This document shows positions 19,708 to 32,209 of a stretch of DNA of 64,000 nucleotides, in pieces. This DNA is from Unio delphinus. Lineage: Eukaryota > Mollusca > Bivalvia > Unionida > Unionidae. Both the position numbers and the translations under genes were made by a program. The stretch lies in assembly GCA_029339505.1 (NCBI GenBank), contig JAQISU010000118.1:6122001-6186000 (forward strand). The letters are read 5' to 3'. The stretch's first letter is position 1, and every line of letters begins with the position of its first letter. The notes under the pieces were generated by a model. That model saw only the letters and a list, made by a program, of their open reading frames with translations, was not told the DNA's origin and did not search any database.

Positions 19708-22700
19708 TTAAATACTGTCAGACTTGTCTATTTCCCGGAGGAATAATAGGATCAGTTCTGCAGTTAGGTTGGGATTAGGGTTCGTGATACTAAGAAATGA
19801 TGGATAGGTTGTGCTCGAGCCTATTTTAATAAGAGAGTTTGCAAGTTTATTTCCTGCTACTCTATATGCTGGGCACACATTAAAAACATGTGATAGATCT
19901 TCTAATTGATTGCATGATTGGCAAGAAGTATTTCTTCCAGGGTTGGATTTACTGTATTTGCCCATACTTCCGGCTAGTAGAGTTTTTCCTGTTTTGATGC
20001 GATTGAAGATTCTTTCGAGATGTGTATGTTTAATCTCTGCTCCAATAATATTCCTGGATACTTGGTTTTGGATAGAGTATAGTTTACGTCCTTTCTGGCT
20101 TGAATCCCATTGTTGTTGCCATTTTGACATGATTCTTTTGGTAATGACATTATATAATTCTGTTACCGAGTACTCTATATATTCAATTTCCACATTGTTG
20201 AGGCTATTTTTTGCAGCACGGTCAGCTTGATCGTTTCCAAACAGATCTATATGAGATGGGACCCACATAAATTCAATTGTTTGGTTAAGGTTAGAAAGAT
20301 CATTGACAGTTAGCCTAGTTAGCTTTTGATAGTTGCCACGCCCTTTTGAACATCCAGATTCAAGTGTTTTTAGGACACTTAAAGAATCACTGATGATGAG
20401 TGATTTGGGAAATTTATTAATTTTGATCAGATTCAGTGCCTCTAAGATAGCCCAAAATTCCGTGGTGTAGATGGAACATTGGTCCGGAAGTCGCCTCCCT
20501 ATTGTTATATTTAACTCTGGAATGGTGACTGCTGCAGCTGTTCTATCTGGATCTGTTGATTTGGATCCATCAGTGTATAATTTGGTATAATCCTTGTAGT
20601 TGACTTCTAAGTTATTGAGAATTTTTGTTCTTATTTCGTTCGCCATTGATTCTTTAGGTCCAAATGTTGTGGCTTCAAAGTTAATGTTTATTGGTATGTT
20701 TATCCAGGGAGTATTGTCCGGATAGGCGATTTGAACAGCTTGAAGGTTGTTAATGCTTAGTTCTTTGCTTAAGGTGTGAATCCTTTTCCCGGAAGGTTGG
20801 GATGGTACTAACCTCTTGCTAAAGGCTTTGTTGCACTTTTTAATTGTTGTTCTGGTGGGGTGATTTGCGTTATGAATTGAGATTCTGACCGCATATCTAA
20901 GAGTTAGCTCATCTCTTCTAAGTGATAATGGTATTTCTCCAGTGATGATTTGCAATTCTTCTTTTGAGGTGCTTCTCAAGGTACCTGTGCAAATCCTTAG
21001 TGCTGTAGTTTGTATTTGATCTAGTTTCCCCAAAAGACTTTGTTTAGCAGATGCGTATACTTGACATCCGTAGTCCAGTTTGGATCTAATTAGGGCCCTG
21101 TAGATCATCAGAAGAGTTTTTTGGTTAGATCCCCATTTTAATCCTTTAATATTTTTCATGAGGGAAATGTCTTTTTTGCATCTGCGGATCAGATCTTGGA
21201 TGTGGTACTTCCATGTTAGGTATTGATCAAATGTCATGCCCAGGAATTTGATTGTTGTTTCAAATTTAATTAACTCCCCTTGAATGTATAGCTTTGGTGC
21301 TTCTACTGTTTTCTTTTGATTTGGCGAAAAAATTATACCCCTTGTTTTGCCCTTTGAGAGTTTGAACCCCCATTTGTCAGCCCAAGTTCCAATTTTGTTG
21401 AGGCTGATTTGGAGGGTGTTGATGACTTTTTGACTTGTTGGATCACCATCTTTCCATAGACCGCTATCGTCTGCAAATTGCGAGAGGTCTACTTCTTTGG
21501 GATCAACGTTGATTTCCAGATCATTAATCATAATGTTGAACAGCGTAGGGCTAATGACACTACCCTGAGGTGTGCCGTTTTCCAATAGGAATTCCTCAGA
21601 GAGTGTATCTCCTATTCTAACTCTGATGCGCCTATTAGACAGGAATTGTTTTATCCAGGCATGCATTTCACCATTTATACCGTAGTGGTTAAGTTTGGCT
21701 ATAAGGTCATTGGTCCAAACCAAGTCGAATGCCTTTTCAAGGTCTAGAAAAATTGCAGTCAAGTGTCGATTTTTTTTCCTTTTATTGCCAAATGCTAGTT
21801 TTATTTGGGATTCAAGTCGGGCTAGCTGATCTATTGTTGATCTATTATTCCGGAAGCCGCTCTGGCTGTTTGATAAAAGGTTTTTACTCTCTAAATGATG
21901 TTTCAATCTGTTGTTAACCATAGTTTCCATTACTTTACATATGGTGTCCGTAAGGGAGATGGGTCTGTATGATGAAACTTCGGTTGGGTCCTTGTCTGCT
22001 TTTGGGATTGGTACTACTATTGCTTGTTTCCATTTCTCTTGGATTTGTCCCGTGGTCCATGATTGGTTAATTAAAGCAATTAGAGCTATTTCCATGTTGG
22101 TCGGGATGTTTTTATATATTTCGTATCCCATGTTGTCTTCTCCTGGTGAGGTTGACTTTTTTGGTTTGATTGCATTTATCCATTTCTCTCTAGTAAAGGG
22201 TTCGTTGAGAGACGGGTTTCTGGGTTCTCTATCCATAAAGAGATGTGACTGCTGTTTCTCCACTTTTGCTCTATATGCTTGGAATTTTGCAGTGTGGTTT
22301 TTGTTGCTGCTCATTCCTGCAAAGTGAGATGCTATCGCTGAAGCTTTTTCCATGTTTGTTATTGCTCCTTTGATATTTGGTATAGTCGTGCTAATTCCTT
22401 TTTTCATGGATTTAATTTTATTCCAAATTTGTTTGGAATTGGACTGTTTGATTATTAAAGTGGAGCAGTAGTTTTGCCACGACGTCTCTTTAGATGTTTT
22501 GATGATCTGCTTTGCTAATTTTTCCTTTTTTTTGTAGTCATCGAAGTCCGTTGACTTGCCAGTGTGCCTAAATCTGTTGAGGGCTTTCTTCTTATCCTTG
22601 ATCGCCAATTTGCCGTTGTCGTTCCACCAAGGTATGGGCTGTTTATTTGTAATTTTTGTTCCCGTGGAAGGAATGCTAATATTGGCTGCTTTCTTGATAC

Positions 22701-23568
22701 ACTGGATTATGTTGTTATTAAACTGGTCGATGTTGTCGTCTTGTAGATCATGTATTGTCTTTTATTCCAGTAGGGTCCGGAATTTCGTCCAGTTTGATTT
22801 GTTTAAAATCCATTTGGAAGTTTTTTTAATGGGATCGATTGGCTTTGACAAATGTATGTCAATAACTATTGGGTAGTGGTCACTACCTAGTGTAGATTCC
22901 CTGTTTACTTCCCAGTTAGTGATTGCAGCCAATCTGGGCGTACAAATAGTAAGATCTAATGCAGACATGGAGCCGTTTGTTGGTGATAGACGGGTTTTTG
23001 TTCCGTCGTTTAGTATGACAAGGATTCTTTTGAGTGTCCATTGTTCAATCAATGAGCCTCGCTTGTCAGTATGATCACCGCCCCATGACTTATTGTGGGC
23101 GTTAAAATCTCCACAAATCATGTTTTCTTTTATGCAGCTGTTTAACTGCAAATAGTTTTGTAAGAGCGCTGGAGCTGCTCCACCAGGGTCATACACGTTA
23201 AGAAGTTCAAATGAAAAAGAACCAACGTGTATATGTACTGCTTGATATTCTACAGCGTTGGCTGTAGAATTATCTTGTTTTTGGCTAGTGCTAGTACAAA
23301 AATAAGTATTGGGTAGTAGGTCACTAATAAATATTCCTAACCCACCTCCCTTTAATCCGCTAGCCCTTGTCAGGTATTTATATTTGGAATATCCCTTAAT
23401 TTTTGGTTGGGATTTTGATGAACTGTGGGTGTGGGTTTCCTGAATACAAATGATGTCAGGTTTTTTAGTGGAATTTTGAATATTAATTAATAATTCAGGT
23501 TTATTTATGTTTAAACCCCTGCTATTCCATTGCCAGATAGTTAATTTATTTTTCCCTTGTTTGTCCAT
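19708..23568 (-). pseudogene. LINE ORF2: endonuclease, reverse transcriptase, RNase H; one in-frame stop
   Basis: A single frame of about 1286 codons from ATG 23568, interrupted only by TAA at 22762-22764. The N-terminal APE-type endonuclease shows QWNSRGLN, ICIQETH, GDFNAHNKSWGGD and SDHYPIVIDI, the catalytic and metal-binding blocks. The central reverse transcriptase has AIFLDLEKAFD, NGTPQGSVISPTLFN and the catalytic FADD box (LSQFADDSGLW). The C-terminal RNase H has LYTDGSKS, TTEFWAILEAL, ISDSLSVL and WVPSHIDLFGNDQADRAAK, so all acidic residues and the late His are present. It would nick target DNA and copy its RNA there. One substitution separates it from an open frame. Confidence 0.9.
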
Positions 23569-23607
23569 TTAAATTCTGATAATTATTACCTTATAGCTAT
23601 TTCCTAT

Positions 23608-26324
23608 TTAAATATGCAAATGTTTTTCAAGGAGATCATTTAGTAGTTTAAAGTACGGTACACTAGGTACCCCCTGGTAATTTGAGATTTGAACAATCCC
23701 TAACAAAAGATCACTAAGGTATTGTAAAAAATTTTTGTGGGGAAAGGAATCAATCCCGCTATTAATGTTAAAGTTTATATTGTTTATATTGTTTATATCG
23801 TCCCCCTTGTTATTAACAGTACTAGTTGATAAATCCTTAGTTTTTTGCACGTTAGTATTTGTAGTACTGGTTTCTCTATTTCTATTATTTTGAACAAAAT
23901 TTTTTATCTCCGACGAAGTCGGTTTATTTTGTTTTAGGTTTTTTGAAGGCATAGATGAGGGCTCGGGTAATAGTGGTTTCTTACCCTTTTGAGTAAGTGT
24001 TTTAGTTTTGGATAAAGCAGTGATGCTTGGTGCTGTAACATTTTGGAGGTCTTTAATGTTTGTTGTCTGAGGGTTTGCAGCAGTTAGTTTCTGTGCTACC
24101 TCAGAACTGGATTTTGCCAACTTATACGGGATTTTTTCTCTATTCATTATGGAAACTATTGTCATTTCCTTAATGGTATAAGAACAATCTTCGGCCGTTG
24201 GTCCGTGGGGTCCTTTACAATTGGGGCATTTGGGTCCATCATGTTTACAAGGATCACTGTGATTCCCTCCACAGTTTCCACATCTTGGCTTGTTTCTACA
24301 ACTAAAAGTGTAGTGGCCCCAAGATTGGCATTTATTGCAAAATCTTGGTTTATTGATGTAGTCTTCTAGTAGATAATTGGTTCCATAAAAATAAACAAGT
24401 ATTGGAGCTATTGTGTAAAATTCCAGCAATATTTTCCTTGATATATGATCCTTTGTAGATCGAAGTCTGGTAACTTGTTTGAGGTCGGATCCCTGTAGTG
24501 TAAGCTCCTGCCCAATTTCTTCATCTGTCAAATGGAGATACCTCTTTGGAAGCTCAAACACTTTTTGATATCCTTTGGAATACATTTTGTTGTTTGGTTC
24601 CAATATGGAATTAGTAACCAAAGTGGTTTTATTTTCCCTATGTATGATTACTTGAGGTCCTTTGTTGCCATTTTTTTCCACTCCAAGTGGTGGTAATTCA
24701 ACGGAGGTATGTTTCTTAGGAGTAGTTTTGTTAGTGGAAGCTGTACTTTTGATATTATTGGTTACCGTCTTATGTCTGAATACTTGAATTTTCATTGTTC
24801 CAATTGATTCCATTTCCATATATTTGGCAACTTGTGACAATGTGCTGCAGCGCACTATGATATAATTTGTTCGTGGCCTTATTATTTCGAACGTTCCGCT
24901 ATGTTTTTGTGTTAATGCTGCAGCTATACTTTTTCCACTGAGATTGAAGGTTTTGGAGTTACCGCTTGTAATGAATACGGTATGTTCAGGGCTGTGGTAC
25001 TTGGTACCTGCTGTCTTCTGATAGGCTGGAACCTTCTTTGTTTGATTTGTGATTTTTGTTTCTGGACCTTTCTTGTTGTCACTTTTTGTATGTGGTGGTT
25101 TTTTAGTGTTTTATGCTTTAGGTATGCCATTCTTTGGGGTTTTCCCTTTACTCTTAACACTTGAGGGCGATGTTGGTGCTTTTCTTCTGTGCTTGGATGG
25201 TTTTTGTTTGTCAGTATTTGTTGAGAGCATTTTGATGTGTTCTTCAGTATCTAGGTCCTCATACGTTGTTAATATTAAGTCTTCAATGGTGATTTCCTTT
25301 GAGGGTCCCGATGGTTGGCTATTGTGATAAATTGTTTTTTGCCCCTTTGTTTCTGTAAGAGGGGCCAGAGTATTCAAAGGAGATGTTGATGTTTGAATTT
25401 GGGTTGTATTTGGAGAAATAATATGGTAAGTGAGTGGGTCAAAAAATGAGGGAGGAGTTGAACGGGGCATTTGGGTTAGGGGGTCAAAGAGCAAGGGTGA
25501 TAAGGGGGACATCTGGGTTTTAGTGGATGGGGTGGGGCTACATTTATTGAGGGGGATGCAGGAGGGATTACGAGAAGGGATACAGGGAGGGTTACAGGGT
25601 GAATCGATAAGTTTTGAGTGAGGGGGATTATACTGACTAGATTTTCATCATTTTCATCATTGTCAGTGTTTGGATTGGGAGTATTAGTTGCAACTAAATT
25701 TGAACCAGTTTCTTGGTCCCCATTTATGTTGTTTACATGTTTGTTTCATTTATTCATGCAACGTACCATGGTGTTTAAGAGTCCTGGCGAGTAACACTCG
25801 TCGTCCTCATCCACGAGTACAGGTTGAGTTTCCTGTATCCATGTTACTGTTGGTTGCAATGGGAGGATGTGATTTGGGAGTAAGTTTAATTCTACCAGTG
25901 CACTAGTACCACTGTTTGGTAATTGTTTGTCAGTCACTATTCTCTTGTTTAATTCAGGAGAAGCCATGACCGTGGAAGGAGTGGTAAATGTTTTGATAAT
26001 TGGGGATGTTTGGTTGCGATCCAATACTTCTGATTGAAGATTTTGGTTCGTTGGACTAACTTCTGGGACGTGAGATGGGATGTGAGATGTCACTTTTAAG
26101 TCTCTTGCAATTACATTTCTTGTTGTTATGCTAGGACTAAAGTAGCCCACAGCTTTTGCATATGTAATTGGTTTGTTAACCGGGGAGACGTTACCAATTA
26201 CGTTACCACTCCCATTGTTGGGAAGAATAGGGGTAGTGGTAGTGTTTGGGCTGTTGTTGGTGATAGTATTGGTAGGGGTAGGGGTAGAGGTAGGGGTGGG
26301 AGTACCGTCTATTTCTTTGGCCAT
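23608..26324 (-). pseudogene. LINE ORF1: proline/threonine-rich N terminus, RRM-like region, CCHC knuckles
   Basis: Begins at ATG 26324 with a low-complexity TPTPTSTPTPTN segment and ends at TAA 23608. The main C-terminal block (from about 24960 down) has an RRM-like stretch, then three zinc knuckles: CNKCQSWGHYTFSC, CGNCGGNHSDPC and CPNCKGPHGPTAEDC. A Ser/Thr/Asn-rich tail follows. The middle (25745-24930) is in at least three frames with stops, so the gene is broken. ORF1 proteins bind the element's RNA into a particle with ORF2. The stop of ORF1 and ATG of ORF2 are 39 bp apart. Confidence 0.75.
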
Positions 26325-26421
26325 TTTTTGGCCATTTTAAGAAGGTGTTTGACCTTTCCGGTCATATAGCGGTTAGTATTCATCTTGACCTTCGACCTTG
26401 TTTCGAGAGACATGGTGAAGT

Positions 26422-26867
26422 AAGTGAATATTGTTCACAATATTTATATACTACAGCTGGCGGTTAAATCTCTTTGGTACAACACCTATTTGTTATCAAG
26501 GCCCAATTCTTTCGAGCGGTGACCCAGTTGGCTTTATAGTCGCTGTACACGTATACACGTCTTGACAGGAAGAATGCTTGCTATCGAATAAGTGAATATT
26601 GTTCACAATATTTATAACTACTATGCGAATAGTAACAAGGTGTAAACAATTATGTGGATAGCGGGCTGCTAATGAAGAACGTAAATTTGTACGATGTGTA
26701 GACAGTAGACAGTAGATTGTAGAATGTAGATTGTTGGCGGTTAAATCTCTTTGATACAACTCCTATTTGTTATCCGGGCCCAATTCTTTCGAGCGGTGAC
26801 CCAGTTGGCTTTATAGTCGCTGTACACGTATACACGTCTTGACAGGAAGAATGCTTGCTATCGAATG
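26422..26867 (-). repeat. Two tandem 5' monomers of the LINE
   Basis: Units 26422-26589 and 26590-26867 both start aagtgaatattgttcacaat and end gaatgcttgctatcgaat. The first lacks about 110 bp present in the second. The shared 130 bp are nearly identical. Each has the hairpin AATATTGT-tc-ACAATATT. Tandem 5' monomers act as promoters in several LINEs. Confidence 0.75.
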
Positions 26868-27849
26868 ATGATTAAAATCTTACATTACCCTATCATCACT
26901 AAAACAAGCGGACTTAAAAGAAACACTCGCTCACTCTTTACATTACAAAGATGAATTATAAATGTAGCAAGTTACTATAAAATACGTTGTGCTTATAGAC
27001 GCACTTCGAACAAAAGTAAAAAGAGACTGTGATTATGGACTCACTTCTTTTTTTTTTTCAAACTTCCTCACATACCATTAGCAAATTGAATTATTAATTC
27101 TTTTTGAGAATATTGGGTAGCCATGAAAAAGGCTGTTTTTTGTGCACGAAGTGTGATGGCAATCTTTTATCGTCGAAGATTGCGTCCTATGTCTGGCAAC
27201 ATAATAGGGTCTGCTTCCTCGGAAAGAGAAGGAGAACTCTTACGTGTCCACACGACAGTCGACAAAACTTCTGCTGTTGCTGCTGCTGCTGTTCTATCTG
27301 CTCTCTCTGCTGCTTCTGAAGTCTATACTTCTCAGTCCATTCTTCTTTTTCTTCCTAATTCCCTCTCTGAAGAGTTCTTCTATTAAGTCCTGTCATTTTC
27401 AACATTCTAACATTCTCTGTCTCTTCAGGCTTTGGCATCAAGCTTCGTTCAGCTTAACTAGTTTTGAGCACATCTTCGTAAGAGGATGAGTCAAACAATG
27501 GATGATCAGACTGGCTGACTGACTGACTGATTTTAATTAAAGTCGTGTTTGCCCACTGGGCATGTACGACTGGTTAAAGCCCCATTTGGGGCTAATTAAT
27601 TGTTTCGAGGGGAAGGAATCGTGCCTCATCCCCTACGCATTAATGCACTATTGAGTGCTCTTCAATTATTCGATCTGGTATCATCAGACTGGAGACTACC
27701 CCTGCTTTATATGGTTCTATCGCGGACGCGATAGAAAACACCCCTCTACGGTTTATTGTTGGAAACGTTAGGATTATTAAATGTGAGGGATGAAAAAAGT
27801 CAAAGAGCAACTATATTAATAGATATGTAAAACAAACGACAGAAGCATT
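26868..27849. other. Intergenic DNA with dispersed repeat copy 2
   Basis: 27515-27690 repeats the 19400-19560 sequence in the same orientation, so the LINE is flanked by direct copies. 27265-27310 is a CTG/CTC-rich low-complexity run that creates false open frames. A palindrome ctatcgcggacgcgatag lies at 27717-27734. No gene. Confidence 0.5.
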
Positions 27850-27990
27850 GGTTTCAAAAACACAACATTTTTATTTAAATAACAAATAACTAACAAAACA
27901 CAAGTTTTCAATAACAAACATATTTTTTAATTCACAAATAAACATTTTTTCATCCAACTAACAAACATTTTTTTCAATAACACCTATACA

Positions 27991-28547
27991 TTATTTTTGA
28001 CATGGTTGACAACGTTGTGAATTAAATTGAGATTTCCACTGTTGGAAGTCATTGGCCCATTGACGTACACTACGTTTCCTAGCTAAGGACAACAGATAGC
28101 CATAATGGTCACAAAACCATCGATCTACTTTGTCATCGTTTCGAGATGAATGACGATCAAAATAAGTCACTAAATGTTCTCAAGAGTATCCAAGACTGCG
28201 ATGATGCAGAAAATAAACACTATATTGTCCACACAAGATAGAATCTGTGCCTTGTAATTTCACATTATTGAAGCGTGTCATCCGGCATTTCTTCTCATAA
28301 AGTCAATGATATCGTATTCCAAAGGGGGCACTCCATATAAATTAAAATACTCCACACAACCCTCTTGAGGAAAGTAGACAGCTACCCAGTGAGTTCCTGG
28401 AAGATGACTGTCGTTTGTGTTGACGACATAAGCTTGATTCTCTTGAGGTTTGCGATGAGGTAGTTCATTTTTTGCAAACACGATAGGATTCCACGATGCA
28501 GTGTACGAACTGCGATTCAAAAGGTAATAAAGTTCCCAGGTATCCAT
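27991..28547 (-). pseudogene. P1 adenain-like maturation protease, broken
   Basis: Start ATG 28547, 3 bp from the stop of the preceding gene. The first block has a His site (PGTHWVAVYF) and EYFNLYGVPP, where the usual acidic residue is Asn (28341-28343). The frame stops at 28278, and the rest continues in another frame: the Cys block ILCGQYSVYFLHHRSLGYS, then a TGA, then a tail ending at TAA 27991. So there is one indel near 28280, one stop and one active-site change. The protease would process virion precursors at maturation. A minus-strand AATAAA lies at about 27867, fitting the end of the operon transcript. Confidence 0.75.
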
Positions 28548-28549
28548 TT

Positions 28550-29049
28550 TCAATGGTGATGATAAGTCATCAATTCAATCCAGACTTTTTGCTTGAAAAG
28601 GTCTGTCAAGTAACTGTTTCTTTGCTTCGTCTCCTTACTCTGGGCCAAGACAGCTTCATTGTGATCAATCTCTCGAGCAAACAAAGGAGGAGATGAATAA
28701 TCACGTAAGTCTTTATACCAATGATGTAACACGGCTTCTCCTGAGATGAGACTCCAAGCTTCGTTCAACAATCGTCCAATTGTTCTTCTTGACTCATCAT
28801 CATGCATTTATCGTGTTGAATTTGACTGGGATGATCGTTTGGACATTCATAACAATCCTTCTAAATCATGTCCCTCATTTTTTCTTGCCAGTGATTCGCA
28901 AAGCAGGTGACTAACTGTTGTTCCTGTTCTGGCCATCTGGAGTGCATTATCACTACTTCTTTAATGTCTTTGGGGGGTGCTTTCTCTGTAACCTCCCATT
29001 CGATTTGCATTGATTCTATACTATTCAAAGAGGGAGAAGGGTCTTCCAT
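28550..29049 (-). pseudogene. P1 small protein with C2H2C-like metal site, function unknown
   Basis: Starts at ATG 29049, whose A overlaps the capsid gene's TAA (TAATG). The first part is acidic. A TAG at 28861-28863 interrupts it before CYECPNDHPSQIQHDKC, a cluster of Cys and His that could bind zinc. An indel near 28800 then moves the reading to the frame 28807-28550 (SRRTIGRLLNEAWSLISG). A product of this size with a HPSQ..H.C motif between capsid and protease is, as far as I recall, a regular Polinton gene. Its role is not known. Confidence 0.5.
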
Positions 29050-30265
29050 TATGTCTCATAGTCTAGAATGACTTCCCTCAAACTGTTGATTTATATGGCA
29101 TTATCGAATTCGACATACAGAATGACATTCACAGTTTCGGCAAGAGCATCTGAAAACTGAAGTTTCACACGCAGTTGCGCTGATTTTATATGGTGGAATT
29201 GTTCTGGAGTGAAATCAAAAGCCCACAAAGTGTAACCTCCTGCATAATCATCGTAGGAAATACCGTGACTGGTGTTGGTTCCTAACTATCCTGTGGCTTC
29301 GTACAGCGACAAGTACGACCTCAAATAATCCTTCTGGGCAAATTCAGGTTCAAAGGATCGGGTACACAAAGTTTTGCCATCGCGACTGTCTTCGATTTTG
29401 GATACTCTGCAGTGCTTAAACTTGAATGTATTTTAATTGTGGGCATCGTTGAGGGCTGGATTTTTACTTCCACACGTCGTATCGGATACTTGGCTGTCGT
29501 TCTGTTCAAAGTGTGACTGATGTCATTTTCCACTTTAGATAACACTTCCACACGACGTACGTATAACCTGGATTCTTGGATAATGGTTTTGTATTCGTTG
29601 GCATGAGCCATCAAATGGAAAGCATTACTGCTACGATTCAGTATCAAGCAAATATCTACACCGTTCAGCAAATACTTCTCTTGAAACCACAGGTCCAAAT
29701 GCAAACGATCAAACAGTTCTAAACTACGCCCTTGCGGAATTTTCTTTTGACGAGCGTTAAAACCAACATGGTGAGGATCTTCATCTTCTGTAAATTCTGT
29801 GTCGTTAAACTTAGTATTATCGCCTGCTGTGTCAGGTTTCCATACCACGCTAGCATCTAGATGAGTGTTATTGGCTTCTTTTCCGTACGTCAAGAGATTT
29901 TCGAGGTACGCTCGGTAAGGGTAAGTATCCATGCTACTGCTAACCAGTTTGTTATTCATATACAAATCCACGTCACTAAACAAGGAATGCATGAAATTGT
30001 TGCCGGGAGCTACTCGAGCATCGGCTCCCGGAACAGAGTTGTCTGTTTTGATCACTTTTACTTTCAAATACAAGTAACTGCTGTTCAGATTGATGTAATC
30101 TTTTGGTTGCCCTTTGATTTCAAACTCGATGATAGCTGAATCCGCCAAAGAGGAGACGGGATGAAATTCGACCCATTGGGCTTCTTGCATAGTCATCATA
30201 GTGGGTGGCATGGCAAATAGATCCAGTTCCGACTTTGAACAGGCACAAGATTCATTGTGCATCAT
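29049..30265 (-). pseudogene. P1 major capsid protein, broken
   Basis: About 405 codons from ATG 30265. It belongs to the Polinton/adintovirus capsid family, annotated in many invertebrate genomes as F54H12.2-like. Evidence: an acidic start, VEFHPVSSLADSAIIEFEIK, the repeated strand pattern FSDVDLYMNNKLVS, PYRAYLENLLTYG and the C-terminal YTLWAFDFTPEQFHH and NVILYVEFDNAI. Breaks: an indel near 29325 and in-frame stops near 29283 and 29088. The double jelly-roll fold builds the icosahedral shell. The order capsid then zinc-site gene then protease is as in other Polintons. Confidence 0.85.
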
Positions 30266-30347
30266 TGTTTTCAGTCTCTATGATTTGCTTTTAATAATAA
30301 AAAATGTCTAAGTCTCGAAGGTTCTTTTTTTGTTAGTCTTTCTAACT

Positions 30348-31648
30348 TTAGAGGTATGGAGACTTTTGGAAATGTGTCTTCGTCGTCGCTTTCTGCCTTG
30401 TCCTCAGCGAAGCAGGAATGCCAGACTTTGTACCGTTCAGGGCAGTTATAGGACTTTCTCGTCGACCCAAAATCTCTTTACCCGTTTGAGGGCAGACATT
30501 TTTGTCTGCTCTCAAGGTAGCTTCTTTGGGGTTCTGTTTGTCAATGAGGACATTTTGAAGAAATTCTTTGCTGTGAGTCAATGCGGCATATTTTAATGCA
30601 TGCACTCCTTGTGTCACCATCAGTTTCAAAGCAGGAACCACTGAACGAAAGGCTGATTTAAACATATCTCCTAAACCATGTCCTCGTTGTCGAGCGACCC
30701 CTTGGTACACCGGATACATAACTTTTTCGTGTTTAGAGAATCGTTTTTGAAAATGGAGTTTCACTGTGACTTTCTCTTTGGTAAATGGAATATTTTGTCC
30801 CAGATATCCTATTATAGTAATGTTGACACTGTCAAAATACGCCTTACTGACGGGCAAATAATGACGATGTACAAATCCGCGGTGAACATGATAGGTATTT
30901 CCGCCTACTTCGTCAGAGGCTGCGGCAGAATCCACTTTGAAAAGAATAACCCGCAGTAACGGTACAGAGGTGTGTCCTACCACGTTGTACTCCATCACAT
31001 CGAAATACACAAAATCAAGTTGAGTCATTGGTTCATTTGTACCGGGAATCGAAACTATTTCGCACAGTCCAAGTTACTGGTCTTGACTGGTATTTCTTTT
31101 TTCTTGACCAGCCTGAAGTCTCCACCCAAAATATTATGCAATTCAGGACAAAAGGTAATGGCCATCACTTTGTCCTCTAAAAATTTGATCATGAGGCGAC
31201 GAGCCACTTTATTGTACTCAAAGGTAACACTTTCTCTGGCTTTGTCCATAGCTTTACCAAACACAGTATTGAACCTGGTAGCAAGTTTAGTCACTAAATG
31301 TTGACTACTAAAATAAAAACCTCTAGGAATAGTTAACTGATAGGTAGACCGCTAAGTTTTGGGGTCCTGTGTTTTCATCGGGTCACTGACAGTGATGCGT
31401 TAGTCTAAGTGTTGTTGCAATTGCTCGTCATACACTTCTACTTTAAAACTGCTTTGATTTTCGACGATGTTTTTGATTTGTGTCGGGTGTATCATTTTCA
31501 CTAATACCACTTCCAAATTTGCATCTTGATCCAAATGAATGGCTTGAGGTAATTTAGCCTTGTAAAAGCACAAAGTGTTGTAAGAAAACACCTCCATGGA
31601 ACTGTCACTGGGTAACGTTAAGTAAAATTGGTTAATATTGTTGTTCAT
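30348..31648 (-). pseudogene. P1 penton-like minor capsid protein, broken
   Basis: About 433 codons. The start at ATG 31648 reads NQFYLTLPSDSSMEVFSYNT, the well-conserved N terminus of Polinton/adintovirus minor capsid (penton) proteins. Two in-frame stops lie at 31400-31402 and about 31353. A frame change near 31050 leads to the second open part (31028-30348), with HTSVPLLRVILF and a C-terminal GLGDMFKSAFRSVVPALK segment like a minor-protein amphipathic helix. The start codon overlaps the stop of the membrane-protein gene upstream. Confidence 0.7.
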
Positions 31649-32069
31649 AATTCCAAATTTCTTCTGTCCGAGGAGTCACTGGAGGTTAAAAGAGTGTCTA
31701 AAAGAGGATTGTGATTAAAGGGGATAATATTGGGAGAATGACTGACGTTGGATGCAAGGCTCCCAATATTGTTACTGTTGCTTCCATTGTAAGAGTATTT
31801 CATGGATGGATTGGGAAGAAGGTAACCAATGGAGCTGCTGAGTAAAATGGTCCACAATTGTTTGTCTCCTTGTTGCAAACTCAAATTAGCAATGGCTGCA
31901 CCGATGACACAACACAAAAAACCACACAAATTTAACAGAAAAAGACGATTTGCGTGTTAGGTACACGTTTTCCACACCACACCCACAAGGGTTGCTTTTG
32001 TAAATCTTGCAGAGAAGAACTGGGTGAAGGAGTAGTCAGTGTTGTAGCTGAAACTGTATTGAAGGGCAT
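31645..32069 (-). pseudogene. P1 small membrane protein
   Basis: ATG 32069 opens a Ser/Thr/Pro-rich N-terminal piece that stops near 31935. A second frame (31929-31645) has the hydrophobic segment CGFLCCVIGAAIANLSL and SSSIGYLLPNPSMKYSYNG. A hydrophobic segment followed by IGYLLPxP recurs, to my knowledge, in Polinton membrane proteins. One indel separates the parts. Role unknown. Confidence 0.45.
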
Positions 32070-32209
32070 GATGGTCACTTCATTTTATAGTCGATGACTT
32101 GCGAAGCGTCAATCCAAGAATCAAAATTGGGAGGATATCCTTACCAACGTACCTTGACTTCTGTGACGCAATGTTTTCCTACTTTACGGGTTCTTCGTTC
32201 GAGAATGCT
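32070..32209. other. Short spacer between the P1 membrane protein and integrase
   Basis: 140 bp with stops in all frames. No feature seen. Confidence 0.5.

Larger units (their letters stand above)
19690..26867 (-). mobile_element. Non-LTR retrotransposon of the RNase-H-bearing I/Nimb-like group
   Basis: Minus-strand LINE: tandem 5' monomers (26867-26422), ORF1 with CCHC knuckles (26324-23608, frame-broken), and ORF2 with endonuclease, reverse transcriptase and RNase H (23568-19708, one stop). The combination of APE endonuclease, RT and RNase H with a knuckle ORF1 is typical of the I superfamily. The exact 3' end is not clear; no poly(A) was recognised. The copy looks young. Confidence 0.85.

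Noticed and set aside
27104..27489. Leu/Ser-rich plus-strand proteins
   Set aside because: Three overlapping frames over a CTG/CTC-rich low-complexity stretch; no domain.
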